From assembly GCA_020720385.1 (NCBI GenBank), contig DYOR01000008.1:1-47741 (forward strand): a stretch of DNA of 47,741 nt, read 5' to 3'. Source of the DNA: Rubrivivax sp. Lineage in GTDB: Bacteria; Pseudomonadota; Gammaproteobacteria; Burkholderiales; Burkholderiaceae_C. Each line of letters starts with the position of its first letter. Within the stretch, counting starts at the first letter, position 1. Under the pieces are notes generated by a model. It had not been told where the DNA came from. It saw only the letters and a list, made by a program, of their open reading frames with translations, and did not search any database. This document shows, in pieces, positions 10,323 through 18,064 of this stretch. The position numbers and the translations under genes are program-made.

Positions 10323-11444
10323 ATGCCGGACATGCAACCCCTCGACGACCCCGGCCACGACCGCGAAATCGGCCAGCGCAACACCACCCGCGACACCACG
10401 CGCATCGACGACACGCGCATCGACGCGGTGCGCCCGCTGATCACGCCGGCGCTGCTCATGGAGCGGCTGCCCGGCTCGGACGCCACGCCGGCGCTGGTCG
10501 AGCGCAGCCGCCAGGCCATCGCCCGCGTGCTGCAGGGCGCCGACGACCGGCTGCTGGTGGTGGTGGGCCCATGCTCGATCCACGACCACGAGCAGGCGCT
10601 CGAGTACGCGGCGCTGCTCAAGGCCGCCGCCGAGCCCCTGGCCGACGCGCTGCTGGTGGTCATGCGCACCTACTTCGAGAAGCCGCGCACCACGGTGGGC
10701 TGGAAGGGCTACATCAACGACCCGCACCTGGACGGCAGCTTCGCCATCAACGAGGGGCTGGAGCGCGCGCGCCGCCTGCTGCTGCAGATCGTCGAGAGCG
10801 GGCTGCCCGTGGGCACCGAGTTCCTCGACCTGCTCAGCCCGCAGTTCATCAGCGACCTCGTCGCCTGGGGCGCCATCGGCGCGCGCACCACCGAGAGCCA
10901 GAGCCACCGCCAGCTCGCCTCGGGGCTGAGCTGCCCGGTGGGCTTCAAGAACGGCACCGACGGCGGCGTGAAGGTGGCGGCCGATGCCATCGTCGCCGCG
11001 GCCGCGCCGCACGCCTTCATGGGCATGACGAAGATGGGCCAGGCCGCCATCTTCGAGACACGCGGCAACCAGGACTGCCACGCCATCCTGCGCGGCGGCA
11101 AGCGCCCCAACTTCAGCGCCGCCGACGTCGACGCCGCCTGCGCCGTGCTGCGCGAGGCCGGCTTGCGCGAGCAGGTGATGATCGACGTCTCGCACGCCAA
11201 CAGCGCCAAGCAGCACCGCCGCCAGATCGAGGTCGCGGCGGACCTCGCCGCGCGCATCGCCGGCGGCGAGCGCCGCATCATCGGCGTGATGATCGAGAGC
11301 CACCTCGAGGAAGGGCGGCAGGAGCTGACGCCGGGCCAGGCGCTGCGCCACGGCGTGTCGATCACCGATGCCTGCATCGGCTGGGCGCAGACGACGCCGG
11401 TGTTGCAGGCGCTGGCGCAGGCGGTGCGCAGGCGCAGGGGCTGA
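10323..11444 (+). CDS. aroG: 3-deoxy-7-phosphoheptulonate synthase (DAHP synthase, class I)
   Basis: 373 residues. It catalyses phosphoenolpyruvate plus erythrose-4-phosphate to DAHP, the first step of the shikimate pathway. Family segments are VVGPCSIHD, RTYFEKPRTTVGWKGYIND, GARTTESQSHRQLASG, VGFKNGTDG, RGGKRPNF and DVSHANSAKQH, with the metal-site Cys, His, Glu and Asp present. The length and an N-terminal allosteric extension fit AroF/G/H-type isozymes; which amino acid inhibits it cannot be told by eye. It is a single-gene unit followed at once by a hairpin and a convergent olsB-like gene. The symbol aroG is used generically. Confidence 0.93.
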   Translation: MPDMQPLDDPGHDREIGQRNTTRDTTRIDDTRIDAVRPLITPALLMERLPGSDATPALVERSRQAIARVLQGADDRLLVVVGPCSIHDHEQALEYAALLKAAAEPLADALLVVMRTYFEKPRTTVGWKGYINDPHLDGSFAINEGLERARRLLLQIVESGLPVGTEFLDLLSPQFISDLVAWGAIGARTTESQSHRQLASGLSCPVGFKNGTDGGVKVAADAIVAAAAPHAFMGMTKMGQAAIFETRGNQDCHAILRGGKRPNFSAADVDAACAVLREAGLREQVMIDVSHANSAKQHRRQIEVAADLAARIAGGERRIIGVMIESHLEEGRQELTPGQALRHGVSITDACIGWAQTTPVLQALAQAVRRRRG

Positions 11445-11446
11445 GG

Positions 11447-11479
11447 CGGCAAAGACGGGCCCGGCGCCCGGCCTTGCCG
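11447..11479 (+). terminator. hairpin after aroG, possible terminator
   Basis: CGGCAAAG...CCTTGCCG with an inner CGGGC/GCCCG pair forms a stem-loop beginning 2 bp after the aroG stop, in the convergent gap before the olsB-like gene. There is no T-run, so an intrinsic terminator is not certain. Confidence 0.4.
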
Positions 11480-11587
11480 CCCGGCGAGGGGGCCTCGTGT
11501 TAGTGGCGTGGTGTTCGTGGCGTCGGGCCTCACGGCGGCGCGCCGCGACCCCAGGGGGCACGCGAGCTCGCCCGGGACCGCGCCGCG

Positions 11588-12409
11588 TCAGGCGCTGAGA
11601 AAGCGCCTGCGGTAGGTCTCCGGCAGGTCTGCCAGGCGCAGCATCATCGGCAGGTCGGCGGTGCCGAAATCGGGGTCCCAGGACGGCGGGCCGAGAACCC
11701 GCCCGCCGCAGCGCAGGTAGCCCTTGATCAGCGGTGGCGGCTCCACCGGGTGCGCCGACGCCGGCGGCTCGACGGGCAGCGGCAGGCGCGGGCGGACGTG
11801 CAGTTCGGGGGGCGCGAGGTGCGTCTTGCGCAGCTGGTGCCACAGGTTCGAGGCCAGGGTGCCGCCGTCGCGCAGGGTGACGCTGGCGCAGCCCACGACG
11901 CAGTCCAGCGCGTTGCGCTGCAGAAACTGGCCCAGCGAGCTCCACAGGGTAAGGATGACCCCGCCGGTGCGCCACTGCGGGTCGGTGCACGAGCGCCCGA
12001 GCTCGGCCATGCGCGGCCGCAGGTGGCGCAGACGCACGAGGTCGAATTCGGTTTCGCTGTACAGGCCGCCGGCGACCCGCGCCGCGCCGGGGGTGAGCAC
12101 GCGATAGGTGCCCACCACGCGGGCCGGCGTGTCGTCGCTGGCCACGGTGCGCACGAGCAGGTGTTCGCAGTGGGCGTCGAAGAGGTCCACGTCCAGCCCC
12201 GGTGCGCTGCCCGGGAGCGGGTTCAGCCGCGCGCCCATCTCCTCGGCGAAGACGCGCCAGCGCAGCGCCTGCGCGGCGCGCACCTCGTCGTCGTGGCGCG
12301 CCCAGACGGCTTCGAGCCGGGCTTCGGTCGGGAGCTCGCGCGCCGGGCTGGCGCTCCAGGGGCCGGCGGCCGCGGGCGTGCGCATGGAGGAAAGCTGCGG
12401 GGTCGTCAT
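11588..12409 (-). CDS. olsB: OlsB-like GNAT N-acyltransferase (ornithine lipid type)
   Basis: 273 residues from ATG 12409; the longer ORF-track start is spurious. It belongs to the hemolysin-like GNAT family with segments RAAQALRWRVFAEEMGARL, VVGTYRVL, ELGRSCTDPQWRTGGV, VGCASV, PLIKGYLRCGGRVLG and DPDFGTADLPMML. This is the pattern of OlsB, which transfers a 3-hydroxyacyl group to ornithine to make lyso-ornithine lipid. The O-acyltransferase OlsA is not in the window. The four-unit Pho-box-like array at 12432-12471 ends 22 bp before the start, which fits the known induction of ornithine lipids by phosphate starvation in other bacteria. The amino acid acylated is inferred. Confidence 0.78.
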   Translation of the reverse strand: MTTPQLSSMRTPAAAGPWSASPARELPTEARLEAVWARHDDEVRAAQALRWRVFAEEMGARLNPLPGSAPGLDVDLFDAHCEHLLVRTVASDDTPARVVGTYRVLTPGAARVAGGLYSETEFDLVRLRHLRPRMAELGRSCTDPQWRTGGVILTLWSSLGQFLQRNALDCVVGCASVTLRDGGTLASNLWHQLRKTHLAPPELHVRPRLPLPVEPPASAHPVEPPPLIKGYLRCGGRVLGPPSWDPDFGTADLPMMLRLADLPETYRRRFLSA

Positions 12410-12431
12410 GCGCCCATGCTCTCGTGCGTGT

Positions 12432-12471
12432 ATGACGCGCCGGCGACGGAGCGATGAAAAAGCGGTGACGC
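12432..12471 (-). promoter_or_regulatory. four-unit Pho-box-like array upstream of olsB
   Basis: Read on the minus strand, GCGTCAC, TTTTCAT, CCGTCGC and GCGTCAT occur in tandem, each separated by exactly 4 bp (11-bp period). The PhoB consensus is 7-bp CTGTCAT/C repeats with 4-bp spacers; TTTTCAT is also found in known Pho boxes. The array fills the gap between the metallophosphoesterase stop and olsB. Assignment to PhoB is inference from repeat and spacing. Confidence 0.7.
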
Positions 12472-13323
12472 TCAGCCCGCCACCGGCTGCGGCAGCGCCA
12501 CCGCGGCCGGCCGGGCACGTGCCAGATGCTCGGCCCAGTCGATGATCTCGAGCCGGCCGTCGCCATGTTCGACGAGCGCGGTGAGGCTCTCCACCCAGTC
12601 TCCGTCGTTGCAATAGAGCACGCCGTCGATGGTGCGCATCTCGGCGTGGTGGATATGGCCGCAGACCACGCCGTGCACGCCGCGCGAACGCGCCTCGCGG
12701 GCCACGGCGGACTCGAAATCGCTGACATAGCTCACCGCGCGCTTGACCTTGAGCTTGAGGTAGCGCGACAGGCTCCAGTAGGGCAGCCCCAGGCGCGCGC
12801 GCAGCGAGTTCAGGTGGCGGTTCATGCGCAGCGTGAATTCGTAGGCCGAGTCACCCAGGTACGCCAGCCACTTGGCGCACTGGATCACGCCGTCGTAGAG
12901 GTCGCCGTGCGTGACCCACAGCCGGCGGCCATCGGCAAGGAGGTGGATGTGCTCGCGCACCACGTCGACCCCGCCGAAGGTGTGCCCGAGGTACTTGCGT
13001 GCGAACTCGTCGTGGTTGCCGGGCACGAAGATCACCCGCGTGCCCTTGCGTGCCTTGCGCAGCAGCTTCTGCACCACGTCGTTGTGCGCCTGCGGCCAGT
13101 ACCAGTGACGCTTGAGCTGCCAGCCGTCGATGATGTCGCCCACCAGGTACAGCGTGTCGCACTCAAGGTGGCGCAGGAATTCCAGCAGCGCTGTCGCCTG
13201 GCAGCCCGGCGTGCCCAGGTGCAGATCGGAGATCCACGCCGTGCGCACCGCCAGCCGCAGGGGCACGGGGGCGTCGTCTTCGGGCGCTGCGGGGAGCTCG
13301 TCGCGTCGCATGGCGAGCGCCAT
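12472..13323 (-). CDS. LpxH-superfamily metallophosphoesterase, PlcP-like phospholipase C candidate
   Basis: 283 residues with a calcineurin-like two-metal site: SDLHLG, YLVGDIIDGW, VPGNHDEF, VTHGD and CGHIHHAEM are all intact. Pipelines would call it UDP-2,3-diacylglucosamine diphosphatase (LpxH), but length and sequence style (WYWPQAHNDVVQKLLRKA) resemble the long branch that includes rhizobial PlcP. PlcP hydrolyses phosphatidylcholine/ethanolamine to diacylglycerol during phosphate starvation. Context (glycosyltransferases, OlsB, Pho-box arrays) favours PlcP-like lipid remodelling over lipid A synthesis. It has no membrane segment and would act on the inner leaflet. The start at 13323 is in frame with an alternative Met a few codons in. 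Confidence 0.75.
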   Translation of the reverse strand: MALAMRRDELPAAPEDDAPVPLRLAVRTAWISDLHLGTPGCQATALLEFLRHLECDTLYLVGDIIDGWQLKRHWYWPQAHNDVVQKLLRKARKGTRVIFVPGNHDEFARKYLGHTFGGVDVVREHIHLLADGRRLWVTHGDLYDGVIQCAKWLAYLGDSAYEFTLRMNRHLNSLRARLGLPYWSLSRYLKLKVKRAVSYVSDFESAVAREARSRGVHGVVCGHIHHAEMRTIDGVLYCNDGDWVESLTALVEHGDGRLEIIDWAEHLARARPAAVALPQPVAG

Positions 13324-13337
13324 GTTGGAACGCCAGC

Positions 13338-13377
13338 GCGACGCTGTCGTGACAGTGGCGAGTCAGGCGGATGACGC
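13338..13377 (-). promoter_or_regulatory. four-unit Pho-box-like array upstream of the PlcP-like gene
   Basis: Minus-strand units GCGTCAT, CTGACTC, CTGTCAC and GCGTCGC lie in exact 11-bp register with 4-bp spacers. CTGTCAC is a perfect PhoB half-unit. The array straddles the stop codon of the upstream glycosyltransferase gene and ends 14 bp before the metallophosphoesterase ATG, implying a separate phosphate-controlled promoter inside the gene run. Confidence 0.68.
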
Positions 13378-14535
13378 GGCCAGGGCGATGGCAGCGGCCG
13401 CGCCGGCCTGTGCGCGCTGCTGGCCGAGGATGCGATCGAGGATCTCGGGCACCTCGAACAGGGCGCGGTTGTCGATGCGCGCCACGGCGGCCTGGAACTC
13501 GGGCAGGCGCGCCGTCAGCGTGGCCACCGCGCCGCGCAGCTCGCGAAAGCTGCGCAGCACCAGGCCCAGGCCCTGCTGCTGCACCCACTGCGTGTTCCAG
13601 CGCTCCTGCGGCATGGTCCAGGCGTTGCGCGTGACGATCACCGGCAAACCCCGCTGCACCGCCTCGCTCAGGCTGCCCGGCCCGGGCTTGCCGATGAAGA
13701 AGTCCGCCAGTCGCATCCAGCGCGCGACATCCGGCGTGTGGCCCACGACCACGCGCGGCGCGCGGCCCGGCGGCAGGGCGCGCAGCTCCATGGCCAGGGC
13801 TTCGTTGCGGCCGCACATCAGGACCAGGGGCGTGTCGGTCAGTTGCAAGGCGATGCGCTTCATCACCCGCGAGCCCGCGCCGCCGAAGAGCACCAGCCCG
13901 GTGGGCGTGTGCTCGTCCAGGCCCGCCGCCAAGCGCTCGGCACGGCGGTCGCCGGCGTCACCGAAATAGAACTCCGGCCGCAGGATCATGCCGCTGGCGC
14001 GGTGGATACGCGCCGCCTCCACGCCTGCGGCCAATGCCTGTGCCGCGGCGTGCCCGGTGCCGCACACCACGTGCTGCGCCAGCCCGGGCTGGATCCAGAA
14101 GTTCGGCGGGTGGTCGGCCATGTCGGTGAGCACGGTGACGAAGGGCGCGCCGGGCCGCGCCAGCGCCAGCGCGTCGTGCAGGGCGCGGTTGAAGTTGGGC
14201 ACCAGCGAGACCACCAGGTCGGGCTGCGTCGCGCTCCAGTGCTGCGCCAGGCGCTGCACCAGGCGCGGGTGGCTCATGCGGATCAGGCCGTGGAGCAACT
14301 TGAGCTCCTGCGTCAGCCCGAGGGTGAAGCCGCTCGCCAGGCGCTTGTTGTAGAGATCCTCGGGCGCGATGCCCGTGAGCCGCTTGAACGCGCCCGTGGG
14401 GTCGAGCACCTCGCTCAGGTTGACGCGGCGCGCGTGCCAGGGCCGGCCCTGGGCGAGCATCACCTGCTCGAGGGCCTGCGCCGCAGCACGGTGGCCGCCG
14501 CCGGCGTTGAACCAGATCAGGTCGATGGTGGTCAT
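13363..14535 (-). CDS. GT28-family glycosyltransferase, MGDG-synthase/diacylglycerol glycosyltransferase-like
   Basis: 390 residues from ATG 14535, which overlaps the psd stop (ATGA); the ORF track over-extends it upstream. The N-terminus MTTIDLIWFNAGGGHRAAAQAL carries the GGGH loop of MGDG synthases and processive diacylglycerol glucosyltransferases. VTVLTDMADHPPNFW and the C-terminal nucleotide-sugar site FFIGKPGPGSLSEAVQRGLPVIV complete the GT-B fold. It probably glycosylates diacylglycerol at the cytoplasmic membrane surface to make a phosphorus-free glycolipid. The sugar donor cannot be read from sequence. Being coupled to psd, it is co-expressed with phosphatidylserine decarboxylase and supplied by the PlcP-like enzyme next door (inference). 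Confidence 0.82.
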   Translation of the reverse strand: MTTIDLIWFNAGGGHRAAAQALEQVMLAQGRPWHARRVNLSEVLDPTGAFKRLTGIAPEDLYNKRLASGFTLGLTQELKLLHGLIRMSHPRLVQRLAQHWSATQPDLVVSLVPNFNRALHDALALARPGAPFVTVLTDMADHPPNFWIQPGLAQHVVCGTGHAAAQALAAGVEAARIHRASGMILRPEFYFGDAGDRRAERLAAGLDEHTPTGLVLFGGAGSRVMKRIALQLTDTPLVLMCGRNEALAMELRALPPGRAPRVVVGHTPDVARWMRLADFFIGKPGPGSLSEAVQRGLPVIVTRNAWTMPQERWNTQWVQQQGLGLVLRSFRELRGAVATLTARLPEFQAAVARIDNRALFEVPEILDRILGQQRAQAGAAAAIALAASSA

Positions 14536-15494
14536 GGCGCGCGATCCTCGGGCCGGCGTGTGACGATCGCGTGACGCTCCAGCCTGGGCCCCGGACCCGG
14601 CACGGGCAGCCGCATCAGCGGCTGGCCCATGCGCATGCGCTGGCCGCTGGCGATGCCCGGCGCGAGCGTGAATCCTGGCGGGGCGAAGACGATGATCGTC
14701 GAACCGTGCTCGAACCAGCCCAGTTCCTGGCCCTTGTCGACGTGGGCGTCGCAGGGCATCTCGCTCGGGCCCGGCCAGCGCAGGTGCAGCAGCACGTTCA
14801 GGAAGTGCAGCCGGATGCTCGCCACCAGGATCGCCGCCACCGGCACCAGCGCCAGCGGCTGCCCGCCGGCCAGCGTCATGCGGATCACGGCGCGCTCGTT
14901 GCGGCAGAACAGCCGCTCGATGCGCCTGAGCGCGATCGGGTTCACGTTCCAGGTGTCGCCGCTGAGGTAGCTCACGTGTTCGATGCGTCCGTCGTGCGGC
15001 GCATGGAAGCGGTGGTACATGCTCGAGGTCAGGCGCAGCGTGGCGTAGCACCCCCCTTCGAATGGGGCGGCGCGCTCGGCCTGGCCGAAGAGCTCATCGA
15101 TGCGGTACGGGTAGCCCTTGGCCTGCAGCACGCTGCCCGCGTCCACCACGCCGCACTCGCCGACGATGGCGTCGCAGGGGCTGGCGAGCATGTCGCGGCG
15201 CATGTCGACGACGCGCGAGCCGGGCCTGAGCTGGCGCGTGAAGCACTCGTGCAGGCTGGCGAAGCGCGTCTGGCGGGCTTCGCTCAGGTCGAGGTCGGTG
15301 AAGAGCTTCCACACGGCGATCGAGGCCCGGCACACCCAGGGATGGCGGATCTTGCTGAACCAGCCCATGAAGTGCGTCAGCGCCGCGCGCGGCACGCGGT
15401 TGGTGAGAAGGAAGTTGAGATCCTCCTGCAGCAGCAGGCGGTCGCGCCAGGCGGCCAACTGAGCAGTCACGGGGAGACGCACGGAAGGCGGCAT
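14532..15494 (-). CDS. psd: phosphatidylserine decarboxylase
   Basis: 320 residues. It converts phosphatidylserine to phosphatidylethanolamine at the inner membrane and is made as a proenzyme cleaved to a pyruvoyl form. The autocleavage motif is present as EHGSTIIVF (GST). Other family segments are SPCDAIVGECG with the catalytic Asp, and RFHAPHDGRI with the catalytic His. The full length argues for a working enzyme rather than a remnant. It overlaps the glycosyltransferase by 4 nt and diverges from the aminotransferase gene. Its presence in a phosphate-starvation locus is unexpected, since it makes a phospholipid. It may be a second psd copy with another substrate. Confidence 0.88.
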   Translation of the reverse strand: MPPSVRLPVTAQLAAWRDRLLLQEDLNFLLTNRVPRAALTHFMGWFSKIRHPWVCRASIAVWKLFTDLDLSEARQTRFASLHECFTRQLRPGSRVVDMRRDMLASPCDAIVGECGVVDAGSVLQAKGYPYRIDELFGQAERAAPFEGGCYATLRLTSSMYHRFHAPHDGRIEHVSYLSGDTWNVNPIALRRIERLFCRNERAVIRMTLAGGQPLALVPVAAILVASIRLHFLNVLLHLRWPGPSEMPCDAHVDKGQELGWFEHGSTIIVFAPPGFTLAPGIASGQRMRMGQPLMRLPVPGPGPRLERHAIVTRRPEDRAP

Positions 15495-15521
15495 TTCATC
15501 ACCTTGTCAACGAGAACCCAT
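15493..15521 (+). promoter_or_regulatory. weak Pho-box-like repeat upstream of the aminotransferase gene
   Basis: ATTTCAT, TTGTCAA and AACCCAT lie at 11-bp spacing reading toward the gene at 15553. Matches to the PhoB unit are 5, 5 and 3 of 7, so this site is weaker than the others. It overlaps the psd start codon on the opposite strand. Confidence 0.4.
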
Positions 15522-15552
15522 ACACCGGCGCATCCCTCACACCGGACGCGCC

Positions 15553-17208
15553 ATGCCCGACACCCTGACCCTCACCGCCCTGGCCGCAGCCGCCGCGCTC
15601 GCCCTGGCCTGGCCGCGCCTGACGCGCCGCCTGGCGCTGTCGCGCGCCAAGCATCCGTCGCTCACCGGCCACTCGCGCATGGCCAAGCGCGTGGCCGCGC
15701 TGGTGCCCGGCTATGCCTACGACGAAGCGCGCTTTTTCGGCTCCGACGGCGCACCGACCGCGGTGCAGGAGCGCCGCCGCGCGGGCTTTGCGCGCCTCGC
15801 CGGGGAGCTCAACACGCGGCACGCCAAGTCCATCGCCATGACACAGCAGGCGCGCGAGGGCATCTCCGACCTGCAGTTCACCGGCGCCTATCGCGTGCCC
15901 TTCCAGTACGGCCCCTACCTGCGCCAGCGCCTCCAGCTCGGCGCCTTCGTGCAGCGCAGCGACGGCGTCACGCTCACCGACCTGGACGGCCAGCGCCTCA
16001 TCGACCTCACCGGCTCGTACGGCGTGAACGTCTTCGGCCACGACTTCTACAAGGAGTGCATCGCGCAAGGCAGCGCGCGCGCCGCCGAGCTCGGCCTGGT
16101 GCTCGGCAGCTACCACCCGGCCGTGGCCTGGAACGTCGGCGAATTGCGCCGCATCTCCGGCCTGGACGAGGTGAGCTTCCACATGAGCGGCACCGAGGCG
16201 GTGATGCAGGCCGTGCGCCTGGCGCGCTACCACACGCGGCGCAGGCACCTGGTGCGCTTCGCCGGCGCCTACCACGGCTGGTGGGAGGACGTGCAGCCCG
16301 GCCCGGGCAACCCGCTGCCGCCGGGGCACACCTACACGCTCAAGGAGATGGACGAGCGCACGCTGCACGTGCTGCGCCAGCGCCGCGACATCGCCTGCGT
16401 GCTCGTCAACCCGCTGCAGGCGCTGCACCCCAACGCCGGCGCGCCGGGGGACAGCGCGCTGGTCGACAGCACCCGGCGCGCGCATTTCGACCGCGAGGCC
16501 TACACCGCGTGGCTGCAGCAGCTGCGCCAGGTGTGCAGCGAGCGCGGCATCGTGCTCATCTTCGACGAGGTGTTCATGGGCTTTCGCCTGGCGCCGGGTG
16601 GCGCGCAGGAGTACTTCGGCGTGCGTGCCGACATGGTCACCTACGGCAAGACCCTGGGCGGCGGGCTGCCCGTGGGCGTGGTCTGCGGCCGCGCCGCGCT
16701 GATGAAGCGCTACCGCGAAGAGCGGCCCGCCGACATCTGCTTCGCCCGCGGCACCTTCAATTCGCACCCCTACGTGATGTGTGCCATGCAGGTCTTCCTG
16801 GAGAAGCTGCAGAGCCCGGCCGTGCAGGCGCTGTATGCCGACCTCGACGGCGTGTGGAACCGCCGCGCCATGCAGCTCAACCATGCCCTGCGCGAGGCCG
16901 GCGTGCCGGTGCAGGTGGCCAACCTGAGCAGCGTGTGGACGGTGCTCTACACGCAGCCCTCGCGCTACAACTGGATGCTCCAGTTCTACCTGCGCGAGCA
17001 GGGCCTGGCGCTGTCGTGGGTGGGCACCGGCCGGCTGATCTTCAGCCTCGACTTCACCGCGGCCGATTTCGACGCCGTGTGCCGGCGCTTCGTCGCCGCG
17101 GCGGCCGCGATGCAGGCCGACGGCTGGTGGCACGACACAGCGCTCACCAACCCGCAGATCAAGCGCGGCCTGCTGCGCGAGATGCTGCGCGAGCGTCTGG
17201 GGGTCTGA
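15553..17208 (+). CDS. membrane-anchored class III aminotransferase (glutamate-1-semialdehyde aminomutase-like)
   Basis: 551 residues, about 120 longer than ordinary glutamate-1-semialdehyde aminomutase. The first about 20 residues (LTALAAAAALALAW) form a hydrophobic anchor followed by Arg-rich residues, so the enzyme is probably tethered to the cytoplasmic face of the membrane. The PLP fold follows, with HMSGTEAVMQAVRLAR, FAGAYHGWWEDV, IFDEVFMGFR and the PLP-lysine segment TYGKTLGGGLPVG. All cofactor-binding features look intact. The substrate is unknown. Location among lipid genes suggests it makes or transfers an amino group for a lipid head group rather than for haem synthesis (inference). 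A weak Pho-box-like site precedes it, and it is convergent with the Mpo1-like gene. Confidence 0.82.
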   Translation: MPDTLTLTALAAAAALALAWPRLTRRLALSRAKHPSLTGHSRMAKRVAALVPGYAYDEARFFGSDGAPTAVQERRRAGFARLAGELNTRHAKSIAMTQQAREGISDLQFTGAYRVPFQYGPYLRQRLQLGAFVQRSDGVTLTDLDGQRLIDLTGSYGVNVFGHDFYKECIAQGSARAAELGLVLGSYHPAVAWNVGELRRISGLDEVSFHMSGTEAVMQAVRLARYHTRRRHLVRFAGAYHGWWEDVQPGPGNPLPPGHTYTLKEMDERTLHVLRQRRDIACVLVNPLQALHPNAGAPGDSALVDSTRRAHFDREAYTAWLQQLRQVCSERGIVLIFDEVFMGFRLAPGGAQEYFGVRADMVTYGKTLGGGLPVGVVCGRAALMKRYREERPADICFARGTFNSHPYVMCAMQVFLEKLQSPAVQALYADLDGVWNRRAMQLNHALREAGVPVQVANLSSVWTVLYTQPSRYNWMLQFYLREQGLALSWVGTGRLIFSLDFTAADFDAVCRRFVAAAAAMQADGWWHDTALTNPQIKRGLLREMLRERLGV

Positions 17209-17267
17209 TCGCATGCTTCGGCCCGCCGGACCCCGGGCTATGGCCGCGCGGGGCCGGCAGGCTGTGC

Positions 17268-17888
17268 TCAGGCCTCGACGGAGTGCCCGCCTTCGGGCTG
17301 CAAGGGGTCGTAGCGCTGGCCACGCAGCAGCGCCAGCGGCGAGCGCCAGTAGATGTCGACGTTGTGGAACGGGTCGGTGAGGATCTTCGTCGCCCAGGCC
17401 AGGCCCCAGATCGGGCCGCGCAGGAAGAACAGATGCACGGTGCGGAAGATCAGGCCGGCGACGCCCAGGGCGAGCCAGATCAGGCCCACGTCATGCACGA
17501 AGCCCGCCAGGTCGGTGCTGGGCTCGATGAGGCCGAACAGGCTGCGCTCGAAGTACAGCAGCGCCGGCAGTGACAGCCAGACGCCGATGAGGATGGTCTT
17601 GCGCCGCATGCTGTAGCCCACCTTGATGGATTCCTTGCCGGCGTACGAGATCTGGTTCACCTGGTCGTAGCCGCGCGGCTCGAAGAAGATGTGGCCCGAC
17701 TGGCGCGTCACCATGCCCACCAGCCAGCCGACCAGCCCGGCCGCGGCCGGGTCGACGAAGAGCAGGCCGTAGGCCACCAGGAAGCTGATCGCACTGATGA
17801 GGTGCAGCGTCTGGTTGATGCGGCACTGGTGGTAGTAGCGGTGGTCGTCCCAGCGCAGCGTTTCGACCAATTTGAAGAACTTGTTCAC
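17268..17888 (-). CDS. small membrane protein, Mpo1/DUF962-like
   Basis: 206 residues with about four hydrophobic helices. The N-terminal half, YYHQCRINQTLHLISAISF ... SGHIFFEPRGYDQ, has the spacing of His, Asn and GH-x-FE residues seen in the DUF962/Mpo1 family. Yeast Mpo1 is an iron-dependent dioxygenase acting on 2-hydroxy fatty acids. The C-terminal half (WATKILTDPFHNVDIYW) is also conserved-looking. The assignment is by eye and distant; it could instead be an unnamed membrane family. It diverges from the GT4 gene, and a four-unit Pho-box-like array (17979-18018) points toward it, so a role in phosphate-limited lipid or fatty-acid metabolism is plausible. Confidence 0.55.
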   Translation of the reverse strand: MNKFFKLVETLRWDDHRYYHQCRINQTLHLISAISFLVAYGLLFVDPAAAGLVGWLVGMVTRQSGHIFFEPRGYDQVNQISYAGKESIKVGYSMRRKTILIGVWLSLPALLYFERSLFGLIEPSTDLAGFVHDVGLIWLALGVAGLIFRTVHLFFLRGPIWGLAWATKILTDPFHNVDIYWRSPLALLRGQRYDPLQPEGGHSVEA

Positions 17889-17978
17889 CGGGCGGCTCCT
17901 GGGATGGACAGGGGATGGATGAAACGCCGGCTCGGGCTTGGCGCACGAGCCTGCGTGACCGCATCGTCATCGCGGCGC

Positions 17979-18018
17979 ATGAATTCGGCGTGACGGAGGT
18001 GTGTCAGGACGATGGCAG
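17979..18018 (-). promoter_or_regulatory. four-unit Pho-box-like array toward the Mpo1-like gene
   Basis: Minus-strand units CTGCCAT, CTGACAC, CCGTCAC and AATTCAT (6, 6, 6 and 4 of 7 to the PhoB unit) sit in exact 11-bp register with 4-bp spacers. The array lies in the divergent gap, about 90 bp from the Mpo1-like start and back to back with the box at 18025-18042. Confidence 0.7.
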
Positions 18019-18024
18019 TGCCGC

Positions 18025-18042
18025 CTGTCATCGAACTGTTGC
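18025..18042 (+). promoter_or_regulatory. Pho-box-like site upstream of the GT4 gene
   Basis: CTGTCAT-CGAA-CTGTTGC: a perfect PhoB half-unit, a 4-bp spacer and a 5/7 second unit, reading toward the glycosyltransferase ATG 23 bp downstream. The same 11-mer CTGTCATCGAA recurs at 22937. Confidence 0.7.
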
Positions 18043-18064
18043 GCTGGCACGCCAGCATGGGCCC

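Noticed and set aside
15504-15521. Strong Pho box for psd on the minus strand
   Set aside because: The register of units only works toward the aminotransferase gene; the minus strand shows no 11-bp repeat.
14571-17573. 1000-residue plus-strand ORF
   Set aside because: It runs opposite psd and through the aminotransferase in another frame, is Arg/His/Ala-rich low-complexity sequence and has no domains. It is a high-GC shadow.
17915-18064. Upstream start of the GT4 gene
   Set aside because: The extra 50 residues would be encoded across two Pho-box-like sites and do not resemble a GT4 N-terminus.
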